60,000 bases of DNA, from contig NC_049996.1 in NCBI RefSeq assembly GCF_000003815.2, positions 225,422-285,421 on the forward strand, read 5' to 3'. Origin of the DNA: Branchiostoma floridae (Eukaryota; Chordata; Leptocardii; Amphioxiformes; Branchiostomatidae). Position 1 is the first letter of the stretch. Every line of letters starts with the position of its first letter. Shown here in pieces: positions 1 through 9,984 of this stretch. A model generated the notes under the pieces. The model saw only the letters and a program-made list of their open reading frames with translations. It was not told the DNA's origin and searched no databases. The translations under genes and the position numbers were made by a program.

Positions 1-869
1 CAAGAAAAAGAAGCTCCTCTTTTAGTTGTGAAACCGTGCCTGACTTCCGGGTTAGTCGCGTGATGGCGACTCACGGCAGCCTTTGTTATGCTAATCATGA
101 GGCAGGTGTACTGGAGCTGCAGTACCCAAAGCGGCGCCAGACGGCGCTTCATGCGTACAAGCTTCACCACAACGTGCATTGAAATAAAGCCATAATCACT
201 TCATACACGTTCTCAGTGTTGCTACATGTATATTGTGAAAGGAACTGAAACAGTGTGCGAAGCGGTATGGGTTAGGGCTCTAGGATTTCCGATTGCCGTG
301 TTGCCATGCCAAAGGGCAAAAAGTCATTTTTCCAGATTCAACCCAGAATAATTTTCAAATGTACAATGAGAAGAAATGAATATATAAGATTGTAATGTAC
401 GTAATGTTGATCTTAGCTTCAGACACTGAATACAATAGTTCGTTTAGGATTGAAGCCTTTATCATTAATTGTTCTTTAAAGTGAGTGTCACTGCGTACAC
501 CTTACGGACCCACGTAAATGTTTCGCAAAAAAGCATCAGCCCTTCCCATGTCCTCGCGCAGCTCTTTATGTGCGCCGTACTAAAGCGGGATGAAAGGCAT
601 GAAAGACATACTGCTTTAAAAATGATTTATTTGGGACCATTTTAGACCAAAATGTATATCTTAATAATTAAGCTATTTTCCATAGTATTAGGATCAAATG
701 ACCATGCTTTGAGGTGCCTAGGACATATATAGATAGGACTCCATTTACACTTTTTTTTACGTTTACACACACAGTCATGTGGTTGGAGAGAGCTTCATAC
801 GTTTGTTGTTCACTAAATGCTGCATTGTACTTTACTTCGATCGTTGTTGTGACGTCTTGCTTGAGTGTG
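1..869. other. No recognisable gene; possible 3' UTR remnant
   Basis: No convincing exon or repeat seen. An AATAAA hexamer on the plus strand at 183-188 could be the poly(A) signal of a gene ending at the left edge, but nothing else supports this. Confidence 0.3.
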
Positions 870-871
870 TA

Positions 872-1087
872 ACGCTGGTTCACCTTTATCCGAGGGTAAC
901 CTATATTAGTTGTTTGTAAGAAAAAACTTATTTAGGGATATGAAGTTGACGGACGGTGGTTTCAAATCGGAGCATTGTCAAAATATTGCAAATTTGAAAC
1001 CGCTGTCCGCAGACTTAATACTCCTAAATGTGCTGTTTTTAAAGACAACGGATAAAGGTCACCCTATGGATAAATGTGAACTAGCGT
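872..1087. mobile_element. Small inverted-repeat transposon (MITE), family 1, TA-flanked
   Basis: Terminal inverted repeats begin ACGCTGGTTCACC on the left and ACGCTAGTTCACA as the reverse complement of the right end, and each continues toward TTTATCC. A TA dinucleotide lies directly outside both ends (870-871 and 1088-1089), as expected for a Tc1/mariner-type target. No transposase is encoded. Related copies are at about 26.2-26.8 kb and 39.6-39.8 kb. Confidence 0.7.
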
Positions 1088-1244
1088 TACCGAAAAGGAA
1101 AACATGTTTTAATCAGTTAATGCCATTATATCTTAACTAATTATAAAATCTTTGAACGCACAAATATTCACCTGTCCTTCTTTGAATGTTTTCGGCAGTA
1201 GTTTTCATGTGTTACAGATCCTTACCGGTTTCTTTCTTTTCTAG

Positions 1245-1369
1245 GAGACACAGACAACAGCGACTACGACTGCCCAGACCCTGAGGACAGAAAACTATCT
1301 GCATATATATTTCTTGAGATTATGTTTTGGATAATTTTTGATGAGGACCTTCAAATAAAGAATTTGTAA
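1245..1369 (+). CDS. Possible terminal exon of an upstream gene (acidic peptide tail)
   Basis: A strong acceptor (pyrimidine tract ending TTTCTTTCTTTTCTAG at 1244) precedes a stretch reading DTDNSDYDCPDPEDRK and onward to a TAA at 1367-1369, with an AATAAA at 1354-1359 overlapping the end of the frame. This reading needs one base from an upstream exon. A second frame is also open for 29 codons, so the phase is uncertain. No family is recognised. The upstream exons would lie left of the window. The call rests only on splice-site quality, the open frame and the poly(A) signal. Confidence 0.25.
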
Positions 1370-1379
1370 AGTCTCTGAC

Positions 1380-1975
1380 GTCCGATGATTTCTGTGTTTA
1401 TGTGTTTTTTTTTTAATACCAAGTTTTGATGTAAAAAAATCTATAGTGGGAGCCGCCACTACTACTCTTTGATATGTACATGAAAACATCTATATTTTTG
1501 TTAAATAGTGGTCCCCATTGTCGCCGATTTATTCAAAAGGGAGTAAGGATCGACACACTTAATTTTTCCACACTGCTCAGTACTTGGTGTATACCTTTAT
1601 TTTCACTCCGCGTACCTTGGGTTCAATAATTTCAGCAACACTTGAGTTGCAAGTGAAATTCACATGATAAAGGTATATTAATATTGGATTGTTTGGTGTG
1701 GGAGACCGTGGCATCTCCGTTATTTTGTTCAGACCTTCCTAGTGAAATTAGCAACAGTTACAAACCTCGAACCACCATAGATAGTACTAGTTTAGACAAG
1801 AAAGACAAGTTTGACGTCAGCAAGTCTACCAAGATTCCATGCACCTTGCGAGTAAAAACTGAAGAAAAACTCGAATTACATGAAAAATAAGCCTGCATGC
1901 ATGACACTTTCAGGTAACTTGTTTATTCTGTTTTATCGTTGGATCATGGAGGTTAATAGACCCACTGCATGGCTT
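1380..1975. other. Unrecognised; contains a small imperfect hairpin
   Basis: At about 1588-1681 TATACCTTTATTTTCACT faces a diverged inverted copy (AGTGAAATTC then GATAAAGGTATA), suggesting a very short decayed inverted-repeat element. The remainder shows nothing recognisable. Confidence 0.3.
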
Positions 1976-2039
1976 CACACACACACACACACACAAACTC
2001 ACACACACAGTGACACACACACACACACACCCACACATA
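1976..2039. repeat. (CA)n microsatellite
   Basis: Interrupted CA dinucleotide run. The histidine/threonine-rich open frames across it are artefacts of the repeat. Confidence 0.95.
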
Positions 2040-2199
2040 CGGAATTCTACTTCCTGTCAATGTGCAAGTCTTTTGGCCTTCTCTTCCTGTCACATTCCAA
2101 TCCTGCCACTCTACTTTATTCCTACGACTTCGATCATAACTACGAACACAAGGCCAGCGATATCACAAGTTCTTAGAAATAAGTCACACTGCACAAATA

Positions 2200-2331
2200 A
2201 TACTCAACGTTTTCATGACTTTTATTTGTCAACCCAGTGTTTATTTTTTGGTCATCACTGGAAACGCCGGTCTTCCGTTGATCCGGTAGGCTGCCATGCC
2301 GGGTACAGGGGTCAGCGTCGCATCAGGGCGT
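2200..2331 (-). CDS. Terminal exon of the secreted-peptide gene (coding 2312-2331, then 3' UTR)
   Basis: Acceptor CTTATTTTCAG immediately precedes 2331. Joined directly to exon 2 it ends after DALMRR with TGA at 2312-2314. The alternative frame stays open for 29 codons, including PGMAAYRING and RPAFPVMTKK, and stops just before the first AATAAA. Confidence 0.45.
2221..2226 (-). promoter_or_regulatory. Poly(A) signal AATAAA of the secreted-peptide gene
   Basis: Minus-strand AATAAA about 90 bases past the predicted stop at 2312. A second AATAAA lies slightly closer to the stop. It gives the terminal exon a plausible end near 2200. Confidence 0.5.
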
Positions 2332-2865
2332 CTGAAAATAAGCATACAATCAGATATTTCAGCATTGCCTTTGAAATTTCAGTAATTTTCAGCCATAAAT
2401 TGTTGGATTTTAGAGGGTCTCTGAGGGGGATCCCAGACCGTCATAACGAAAAATACATGGAGGGTTTTTAACAAGAAGGCTGTTCATAGTTGTACATATC
2501 TTTCACACATACAAAGTATTTGGCCGACTCCATCTTCCGGCCTCTGCCTGGTTTTCTTGTGCAATGACCCTTATGTATATTTACAGTACATGGTAAAAAA
2601 AAAGCAAAACGTGAGATTTCTTACCTTCTTGCTCCTCTGGATCCCGTACCTCCTGTGCACGTGCGTCAAGCTGCTCATCCACGTCATCCAACAGGTCTTT
2701 CAGGATTTCCATGAGGGACCTCGTTTCTTTCTCGTACCCCGGCAGCTCTTCATTTTCCAGCTTAGATCGACGGCGCCTAGCAAACACTATGAAGCCCTCC
2801 GAGTGGTCAATAAGCACTGCGGTGAAAACCATCGTCACAAGCAGCATACAGACGAACAGCCTCAT
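2312..2865 (-). CDS. Small secreted peptide precursor, 86 residues, two coding exons
   Basis: Not recognised as a known family. Coding exons 2625-2865 and 2312-2331 join in phase (80 codons plus one base, then six residues DALMRR up to the stop when the split codon is included). Residues 1-24 are a clear signal peptide (MRLFVCMLLVTMVFTAVL then IDHSEG). FIVFA follows, then a tetrabasic RRRR at 30-33, a classical proprotein-convertase site. The rest is an acidic, probably helical segment (SLMEILKDLLDDVDEQL at about 51-67) with no cysteines. The coding exon begins after a strong acceptor (TTTCCTTTTACCTCAG), so a non-coding first exon is implied. A CCAAT box, a TATA box and a poly(A) signal frame the unit. 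The precursor layout resembles a neuropeptide or hormone precursor; that role is inference. The last exon is also open in another frame (see findings). Confidence 0.55.
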
Positions 2866-2878
2866 GGTGTTGACTCAC
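2625..2878 (-). CDS. Exon 2 of the secreted-peptide gene (signal peptide and acidic helix)
   Basis: The acceptor dinucleotide is at 2879-2880 and the GTAAGA donor starts at 2624. The ATG at 2863-2865 follows 13 bases of 5' UTR within this exon. The exon ends in phase 1. Confidence 0.6.
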
Positions 2879-3342
2879 CTGAGGTAAAAGGAAACAGTCA
2901 ACTTTATAGTTGGATATTTTCAATCGCATATAGAGATTTTGATTTGAATTATTCTGCTGTATAGAGAGATACAGCCAGGGCTACCCAACTAGCCGGAGGC
3001 TATTTCAACAGCTAGCTTTGGTGACAATACAATATATAACAACAGCATTACGTTAACCGATACATGAGGTTTGTTCTTACGGATATCATTTGACTACAGA
3101 GGCGATCTGTGTTTACAAAATAGACTCGCAGTTGTACGACCTGCGTTACTCTATGAAAGCAGTCGTTACTACTAGTATCTATGATTTTCTGAGTCTATGA
3201 TACAAGTAATATTACAAGGTTATAACTGATATATAAGGATACTTGGAGTGATTACCACGTAAAACGCTTTAATACAGATCGTTCAGTAAAAACAGTGTTT
3301 GTTAAGGTGAAACTGAGTACCACATATAGAGACGGGGGCAAA

Positions 3343-3405
3343 AATTTATACTTCTCACACCAAAATTATGCAAATGCACAAATTGGATGCTGTTCATTGA
3401 TTGGT
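3343..3405 (-). promoter_or_regulatory. CCAAT and TATA boxes upstream of the secreted-peptide gene
   Basis: On the minus strand CAACCAATCAA (about 3397-3407) is followed roughly 50 bases downstream by GTATAAATTT (about 3341-3351). Transcription would start near 3315, and a GTAATC donor near 3257 could end a non-coding exon 1. Spacing and order fit a standard TATA promoter; no experimental support. Confidence 0.4.
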
Positions 3406-3645
3406 TGTGCAGTAGTAGTCTTACAATAGTAGTTGTCTGTTAATTGATCTGTTTTTGTAGATTCGTTCTTCGGAAACTGTCAACTGCTGTTTTTTTCTAT
3501 GTTTATTTTGTAGGGAATAAATATGAGACAATTTACAAGCAACAAAAACCTAGACTATTAGGTAAAATCGAAGTATCTCCATGTATACACATATCGGTTG
3601 TTCACCGTTATCCACGTACATGGTAACTTATATCCGGTGTTTTTA

Positions 3646-4036
3646 GAAGCTGTATTGTATGAGCAAAATACCAATCTGCTACATGAGCAAAACACCAATC
3701 AGGCAACAAAAGCCCAGACTAAGGCAAATTTGAAGTATCTCCATGTAACAATACACGTATACCTTTAAACCATATATTGGATCGTTTGGAATAGGGAGTG
3801 CCATCATAGCGGACACAACTGCATGGAAAGAAGTTAAGTGCACGGTTTGACTCCGACCGCAAGGGGCCAACGGATATCGACAATGACAGGGGAATCTGTG
3901 CAAAAAAGAAGAGACGAAATAGTTCGACCAAGACAGGAGTGTTGGCCCGAGTTGACCAGGATTTCGGCCAAGTTGATCAAGGTTTGGACCGAATTGATCT
4001 GGCTGAGTTGGTAATGGTCAGATAAAACAAACTTTT
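3646..4036. repeat. Repeat block A, copy 1
   Basis: Shares long stretches with 5482-5927, for example GGACACAACTGCATGGAAAG and CAAGACAGGAGTGTTGGCCC. Starts with two diverged copies of a 24-bp unit containing GAGCAAAACACCAATC and ends in a run of degenerate GGCCCGAGTTGACC-like units. Open frames here are not genes. Confidence 0.8.
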
Positions 4037-4331
4037 GACGTTTTTGCGTCGGCCTTTGACAACAGAAGTCTTATAACACTTAAATATTGATAAGAAACCT
4101 TTATTAGTAACTTTTTGTGTGAAATATATAGGTATTATGTGAATTCTTCGTTTTAGCCAAAAAACATCAATTCATTATGTCATAGTTACGTCAAATTAGG
4201 TCATTATGTCATACAAATTTCAGGAAGTATAAAACTTGACGAGCATATTACCCCCTGCAAATTTGGTACAGTAAGCCGTTTTGAAAATACGAAGGGGGAG
4301 CCCCCCACCCCAGTCCAGGGAATACCAAAAA

Positions 4332-4709
4332 AACAGTTACTGTAAGACAAGTATGCTGCTCCCAAGAGAAAGACACTTTACACCTAATTAAGTGATCACG
4401 AGACAGGTAAAAATGAAACAAATTACTCGGACCTCTCCCAACCCTACGGCAAAGCTACCGTCGTAACAAAGGTTCTTTCATGATTGGCTTAATTACCTTG
4501 GGTATCGTCAATTCGGCAGATTCCAATCTAATGACGCTAGATGGCTCGTTTTGATATGAATGGTTATCCTGTCCATCTGTGTAATTGACAGGGCCAGGGG
4601 AATATCGACAATTACAGTGGAATCCGCACAAAAAAGAAGGGACAAAATAGGACGACCAAGACAGGAGTGTTGGCCCGAGTTGACCAGGATTTGGGCCAAG
4701 TTGACAGGT
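4332..4709. repeat. Repeat block B copy 1 followed by partial block A
   Basis: B (about 4332-4590) begins near ACAGTTACTGTAAGACAAGT and includes GCTACCGTCGTAACAAAGG. The partial A (about 4593-4709) repeats the CAAGACAGGAGTGTTGGCCC end of block A. Confidence 0.75.
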
Positions 4710-4735
4710 GTTTAGTGGATATGGTTAACAGTTTA

Positions 4736-4997
4736 AGACAGTTACTTTAAGACAAGTATGTTGTTCTCAAGAGAAAAACACTTAACACCCACTTAATTAC
4801 TCCACAGGTGAAAATGAAACGAATAATTGCTCAGACCTCTCCCAACCCTACGGCAATGCTACCGTCGTAACAAAGGGAACCTTTCATAATTTGCTCGTTA
4901 TTACCACGGGTATCGTCAATCAGTAGATTCCAATCTAATGACGCTGGATGGTTTGTTTAGATTGCAATGGTTATCCTGTCCATCTGTGCAATTTTTA
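4736..4997. repeat. Repeat block B, copy 2
   Basis: Second B copy with the same internal order as 4332-4590, including GCTACCGTCGTAACAAAGGG and the CCATCTGTGCAATT end. It is an uninterrupted reference for the element inserted into copy 3. Confidence 0.75.
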
Positions 4998-5390
4998 CTC
5001 CTCAATGCTACAAATTTCTAACTAGCTACTTGAGTTAACGTTGCCTGAACGGGGTAACCAGTAAAATTTGATTTCAGAAAGTTATTTCAGCAGGTCAAAT
5101 CACTTGATTACAAAGTTACTCTCCCGCACAACTACCAAGTCATGATTTTTGATAGGAGGGCAAGCGGCGATACCAAGTCACGAAAGGTGTATTTTGCATA
5201 CCATAGATGAACAACGTCGGCCCAACTTGTGTATTACTCCAAAAAGTAATGTCGAATTCGCTACGTATCATACATTTGTGCATTATTTTCAGGTGCATTT
5301 GTCTATTTCAAAAGATATTAGCGTCATTTTTGAAGTGTCGTATGCCAAAAGTTGCAATTTCAATTCCTGTAGGCGCACACACACATACAC

Positions 5391-5403
5391 ACATAGAGAG
5401 AGA

Positions 5404-5454
<51 letters not shown>

Positions 5455-5455
5455 C
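5391..5455. repeat. (GA)n microsatellite
   Basis: Nearly pure GA run, preceded by a short CA-rich stretch. The RERERE-type frames are artefacts. Confidence 0.95.
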
Positions 5456-5481
5456 TATAAACTTATATTATCTTTAACAAT

Positions 5482-6056
5482 AGAGGCTGTATTGTATGAG
5501 CAAAACACCAATCTGCTGTATGAGCAAAACACCAATCTGCTGTATGAGCAAAACATCAATCTGCTGTATGAGCAAACACCAATCAGGTAACAAAAGCCCA
5601 GACTAACTAAAGGTATACGTAAATTTGAAGTATCTCCATGTATACACGTATACCTTTAAACCATATATTGGATCGTTTGGGGTAGTACCGTCATAGCGGA
5701 CACAACTGCATGGAAAGAAGTTAAGTGCACGGTTTGACTTCGACTGCAAGGGACCAACGGATATCGACAATAACAGGGGAATCTGTACAAAAAGAAGGGA
5801 CGAAATAGTTCGACCAAGACAGGAGTGTTGGCCCGAGTTGACCAGGATTTGTTCCAAGTAAGTTGATCAAGGTTTTGGCCGACTTGACCTGGCTGAGTTG
5901 GTAATGGTCAGATAAAACAAACTTTAGGACAGCTACTGTAAGACAAGTATGTTGTTCCCAAGAGAAAGACACTTAACACCCAATTAACTGATCACAAGAC
6001 AGGTAAAATGAAACAAATTATTCGGACCTCTCCCACCGGCAATGCTACCGTCGTAA
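5482..6056. repeat. Repeat block A copy 2 joined to block B copy 3
   Basis: A (about 5482-5927) begins with four copies of a 24-bp unit containing GAGCAAAACACCAATCTGCT, against two in the 3.6-kb copy. B copy 3 (from about 5929) is broken at CGTCGTAA by the element at 6057-6246 and resumes after it. Confidence 0.8.
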
Positions 6057-6246
6057 TACCCCCCTCACATGTAGCGAAAATCGATCGGACGACGAGTGTG
6101 TGAGCTCTAAATAACGAGGCGGCATGACCCTGACGGGAAGGGAGGGAACTCTGCCATTTCTTCGTCGGTATCAGAGTCATGCCTCCTCGTACTTCAGAGC
6201 TCGCAGACTCGTTGTCCGATCAATTTTTGCCACATGTGAGGGGGGA
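6057..6246. mobile_element. MITE with long inverted repeats and TAA target duplication
   Basis: About 70-80 bp inverted repeats start with CCCCCCTCACATGT. The two arms cover most of the element, so it would fold into one long hairpin. TAA precedes it (6054-6056) and follows it (6247-6249). The two uninterrupted B copies at 4.4 and 4.8 kb show a single CGTCGTAACAAAGG at the same place, so the insertion and its 3-bp TAA duplication are directly visible. A TWA target is typical of PIF/Harbinger transposons. No transposase is present. Confidence 0.8.
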
Positions 6247-6439
6247 TAACAACGGAAACCTTTTACAATTGTTATTGTTATTGGGTGGGCCGACTACTCA
6301 CTCTTGGGAGCCAGGGGCTGACTTGTTAGTTTACAATAGGCGGGGCTAAATCGCAAGGGTCTGCCATTTGGCGCCACTCAGGTGACTTCAATAGTACGAC
6401 AGTAACTGCCCCATGTGCGGCAATAGGACTGTCGGGTGT

Positions 6440-7035
6440 GAACCACTCACATCGGGAAGGACTCTTTTCGATAAGGCCACAGCAAGTAAATGTTACGGAT
6501 GACATCAGCGCGCGCATTAATTTTCGCCTGATTTCAGAAAAAAAAACAAGAATTTTTTTTCTTCTGCAGGGATGTTCAACATGACGATAAAGTACCAAAA
6601 TGAGCAAATGTATTTTGTTGTAGCCTAATAATCGTACTTGTAGAATTGACACTTGCGAGGTACCCAGGACTGTAGTTGTAGAAATGAAACTTATTGGATA
6701 GTTGTAAAAGTGACACCAATATGGAAGCCATGAGTGTGTTTACCAACTTTGTTGGTGATGCCAGTCTACCTCACTAGTGTCACTTTTACCACACCAGTAC
6801 GTGCTACATGTTTTAAATACAGGAATGAATGCCTTGTTGGCTCTGATACTATGTTTTGTCCCTTTAATTCTTTTGACAAGAGTCATCACAACTTAATGGT
6901 GCCTATTTTTGAAAATGTAGCCATCTTGTTTGTTTTTTTCACCTATCTTTTTTTTCACCCTATCGCACTACTTTTTCAGTCTGCAGAGGATGTCATCCAT
7001 GAAATTTACTTGCTGTGGCCTAAGTTCAGTGGGTT
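6440..7035. repeat. Pair of inverted copies of an unidentified repeat
   Basis: The word ATTTACTTGCTGTGGCCT, preceded by a GATGTCATCC-like start, occurs on the plus strand at about 6988-7021 and on the minus strand around 6480-6510. A shorter inverted pair (GTAAAAGTGACAC) lies at about 6704-6790. Open frames across the block share no recognised domain. Probably parts of one transposon family. Confidence 0.45.
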
Positions 7036-7139
7036 CTTTGACTTGTTCGGCTCTCCTCAAACACGGGACTTCCATATAACGTCCTATCCGAGGGACGGCC
7101 CTTACAAAAGCCAGGTAGATAACTATCGAGGCCTGGACC

Positions 7140-7262
7140 CGGGCCCGAAATGTCCTGAACCTGTGACCGAAGTGTCCTCAGCCTGAGGTCGAATTGTCCT
7201 GACTCCTGAACTTGGGACCGAAATGTCCGGACCGAAGTGTACATGTGCCGAACTGTCCTGAT
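7140..7262. repeat. Degenerate minisatellite of CCGAAxTGTCC units
   Basis: Six variants of CCGAAATGTCC / CCGAAGTGTCC / TCGAATTGTCC / CCGAACTGTCC follow one another with 16-27 bp spacing. Confidence 0.7.
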
Positions 7263-7369
7263 GTCTTTCTATTGTTCAGACAGTTCACTGATGGTGCGGT
7301 TTCAGAGGCACCGGGTGCGTAAGATGTGCCTAACATACAATGAGATAGTTCATAGAACAATTAATGGCT

Positions 7370-8200
7370 CGAAGTGGACATTTTAAGACATCCTGTCTAC
7401 CTGATTGCAACTGGACAATATTTTGCAAAGAATGTTATTTCTACATCTATCATAATATCTTTCCCACAATTGATATGACAACAAAAACGAAATTTCTTAA
7501 AACACGGACAGCACCACATGGGCCCATCTATATATTTTCTACTAAAATGGTTTTGCATATCCATATAAATTTTTTCCTAGTTATTAAGCAATTCTTAACA
7601 AAAAGTACAAAAAGAAATGGCCAGCAAAAGTGTATTACGAGCCGAAATAAGATCAAATAGGCCTCAGAGAGGCTATAACATCTGCATCTTGATTCAAATT
7701 CACTGTGATAGTTTCATCTCACGTAGCTATAGCATATTAACAGTTATCGGCTTATTTGTACCGTGATTGACGATATTTAGCATTTTCAGTCAATTTGTCG
7801 ACGATGTTTGACAATTTTTCGTGCAATCTTCCGGCATTGGTGACTTTTCGTCGTGCAGATAAGCGAAGTCACTAAAAATTGAGGGATAGGAGCCTTGGGA
7901 TTTTGTGCTTCCGTACAAATGACCGAATTGTGCGTTTATCCGACATATTTGATGATAAATCACTTTTACTACAACAAAAGCTTCAAGTAAGTCTAAAAAT
8001 CATGTCTATTGATATTGGCTCACTATCATCCTGAACTTAACAACAATATATATCTGCATGTGATGTTAATCCATTGGCTTTAGCCATGATAAACATCGTG
8101 GTTTGCCATGATTGACACATCCAAATTTTGCTGCGCTGTAGACATGTTCCTCTGCCCTATAGACTTGTCAACGTTGTCTGCAGCTTGACATTCTCATTTA
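7370..8200. other. No recognisable feature
   Basis: AT-rich; no exon, repeat family or RNA gene recognised. Confidence 0.4.
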
Positions 8201-8211
8201 CCACCATCTAA

Positions 8212-8310
8212 GAAGTCACTTTGCTCAGCTCAATATGGTTGGCTTCCTGGAACGCTTCAAGCGCTGCACTGAACTCGGACCAAGTAGAAAATTCAGCGCC
8301 CATATTCAGC
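8212..8310 (-). pseudogene. Possible ZSWIM/FAR1-like N-terminal fragment
   Basis: The minus strand reads MGAEFSTWSEFSAALEAF and then QEANHIELSKVTS before a stop at the end of this interval. The spacing (Phe, then Trp, with hydrophobic positions seven apart) resembles the start of ZSWIM3-type or FAR1/MULE-derived proteins. It is only about 31 residues, with no SWIM zinc finger nearby, so it is at best a broken fragment. Confidence 0.2.
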
Positions 8311-9348
8311 GCTATGTTGGCTTGGACGAGAGACGGATCAGAAACTGGCGAATAATGGCGGGAAAGTCTTGTGACAAGCTCTTATTGGCTGGCATCCCGG
8401 GCTGCCGGCTGTCAATAGCCTGCCCTCAAATGGTTCTTAGTCTATTGACACACTGGGTGTAGCACACTGAGAGCAACAGAAAGTTGTAAGGGGCATATCA
8501 GCTTTATCATGTAGAAGGAATGATATTAAAGGCACAACTGCAACATGCAGAGACTATATATAGTCACAATACTTGCATAACACCACATAAAAAACAAGTA
8601 ACTGTGAGTACTAGTAACATACTCTTTGACGTAATTATGGTTTATGTCGATTGTGTTGTTTTCTGTGGTGTGGCGTTTATATCGCATGCGGATAATATCG
8701 ATATCGCATTGACTTATACAAAAAACGTACTTGAAAGCTGTCAAATTTAAAGCACAATCCTGTACGCATCAGCAGCAAAGTCAGCGTCTCAAAAGAACGA
8801 CACTAAATGAAAACAATCACACAGATTCCCATATTGATACCTAAGACGCACACCATTGTAAAATGTTGCCTGTGACGACGTGCACAAAACGATCAGAGAA
8901 TTTCGAGAATCCTGTAATATCTGCTTGGCATTATCTATTACCACAAGGCCTAACCCGCGGAAATAATGCAAATCTGGACTTCTAAGGACGTAGGGGTGAT
9001 TTCTGAAATTCTTACATCGATTATAAGAAAAGCTACCGCGAAGATATAGTGCATTATCACGCAAAAAGAATTGAAGCCCTAATATCACTGATTGCTTACC
9101 AGGACACAAAGCCTAACATCTCGTTAGGGATTCCTCTGCACCGACAGATGTCCTACGTTAGAGAACACATAACCCTATACATGCATCTGCTCGGAGATAA
9201 GCTAATTTATAAACCACATGGCCTATTGGTTAGCTGTTCCACAATACCAAGGAAATAGGGGTTATTTCTGAAATCATTACATCGATAATAAAAACAGCAA
9301 ACATGACACAACTTGCCGCTGTGCTACCACTACGGTGTTGCTACTCAC

Positions 9349-9424
9349 CGAGTTTCTTGTCAGGACGTTCGCGGTGAGACAGCTGCAGTCTTCTGGAGAT
9401 CTTCTTCAACTCTTCTTCTCGGGT
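9349..9424 (-). CDS. Orphan internal exon, 76 bp, of an unknown minus-strand gene
   Basis: Strong acceptor (CCACACTTCTGATTCCAG) and strong donor (CTCG|GTGAGTAG) frame 76 bases that read TREEELKKISRRLQLSHRER then PDKKL, a basic, probably helical segment. No partner exon could be tied to it. The secreted-peptide gene 6.5 kb downstream on the same strand has its own promoter, so linkage is doubtful. Called from splice-site quality and protein-like composition. Confidence 0.4.
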
Positions 9425-9984
9425 CTGGAATCAGAAGTGTGGGAAACGGGATGGGCTGGGCTTTTTTTAAGTATGTGCTATAGCCTATAATTATGACGAC
9501 ATTCCAACTGACGAAAGAAGTTGTCTGCTCATCTGATGATGCAACTTCTCCATTGCTGGCGTGCAAAGCCTCAACCCGGCCCTTTCACGTATACGGAGTT
9601 TCAACACAACACCCACCCACGTAGGCACCCCCATTTGATGTTATGAATGGTATCCAGCTCTATGTACTTTAGATGTAGCTTACATTAACAGTGGTTAGCT
9701 CGGCTTGATATGATCAACAGTTAAAATCTTCCAACACCTGGCCTGTACTGCCATTGGCGTAGATTATGGGCTGATCCTAGAATGCTTTGGTGACGGCATA
9801 AAAGTCATGGCAACCAGTAATTACAGGTGAGGATGATGAGTCGGGCACTTTTGTTCCAATCTTATCATTTCTTTGACAACGCCAATAGTCCATTGGACAC
9901 ACAATTAGCTGAATTCAGTTTGGATTTGACCTTTAACGTTACTATCAATGGGAAGGAAAGAGATCACCACCAAAAATGTGTTCT

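Noticed and set aside
1880-2176. Histidine/threonine-rich frames
   Set aside because: Translation of the CA microsatellite.
6734-7186. 150-codon plus-strand open frame with hydrophobic runs
   Set aside because: Overlaps an inverted repeat pair and a minisatellite; no splice sites or domain support.
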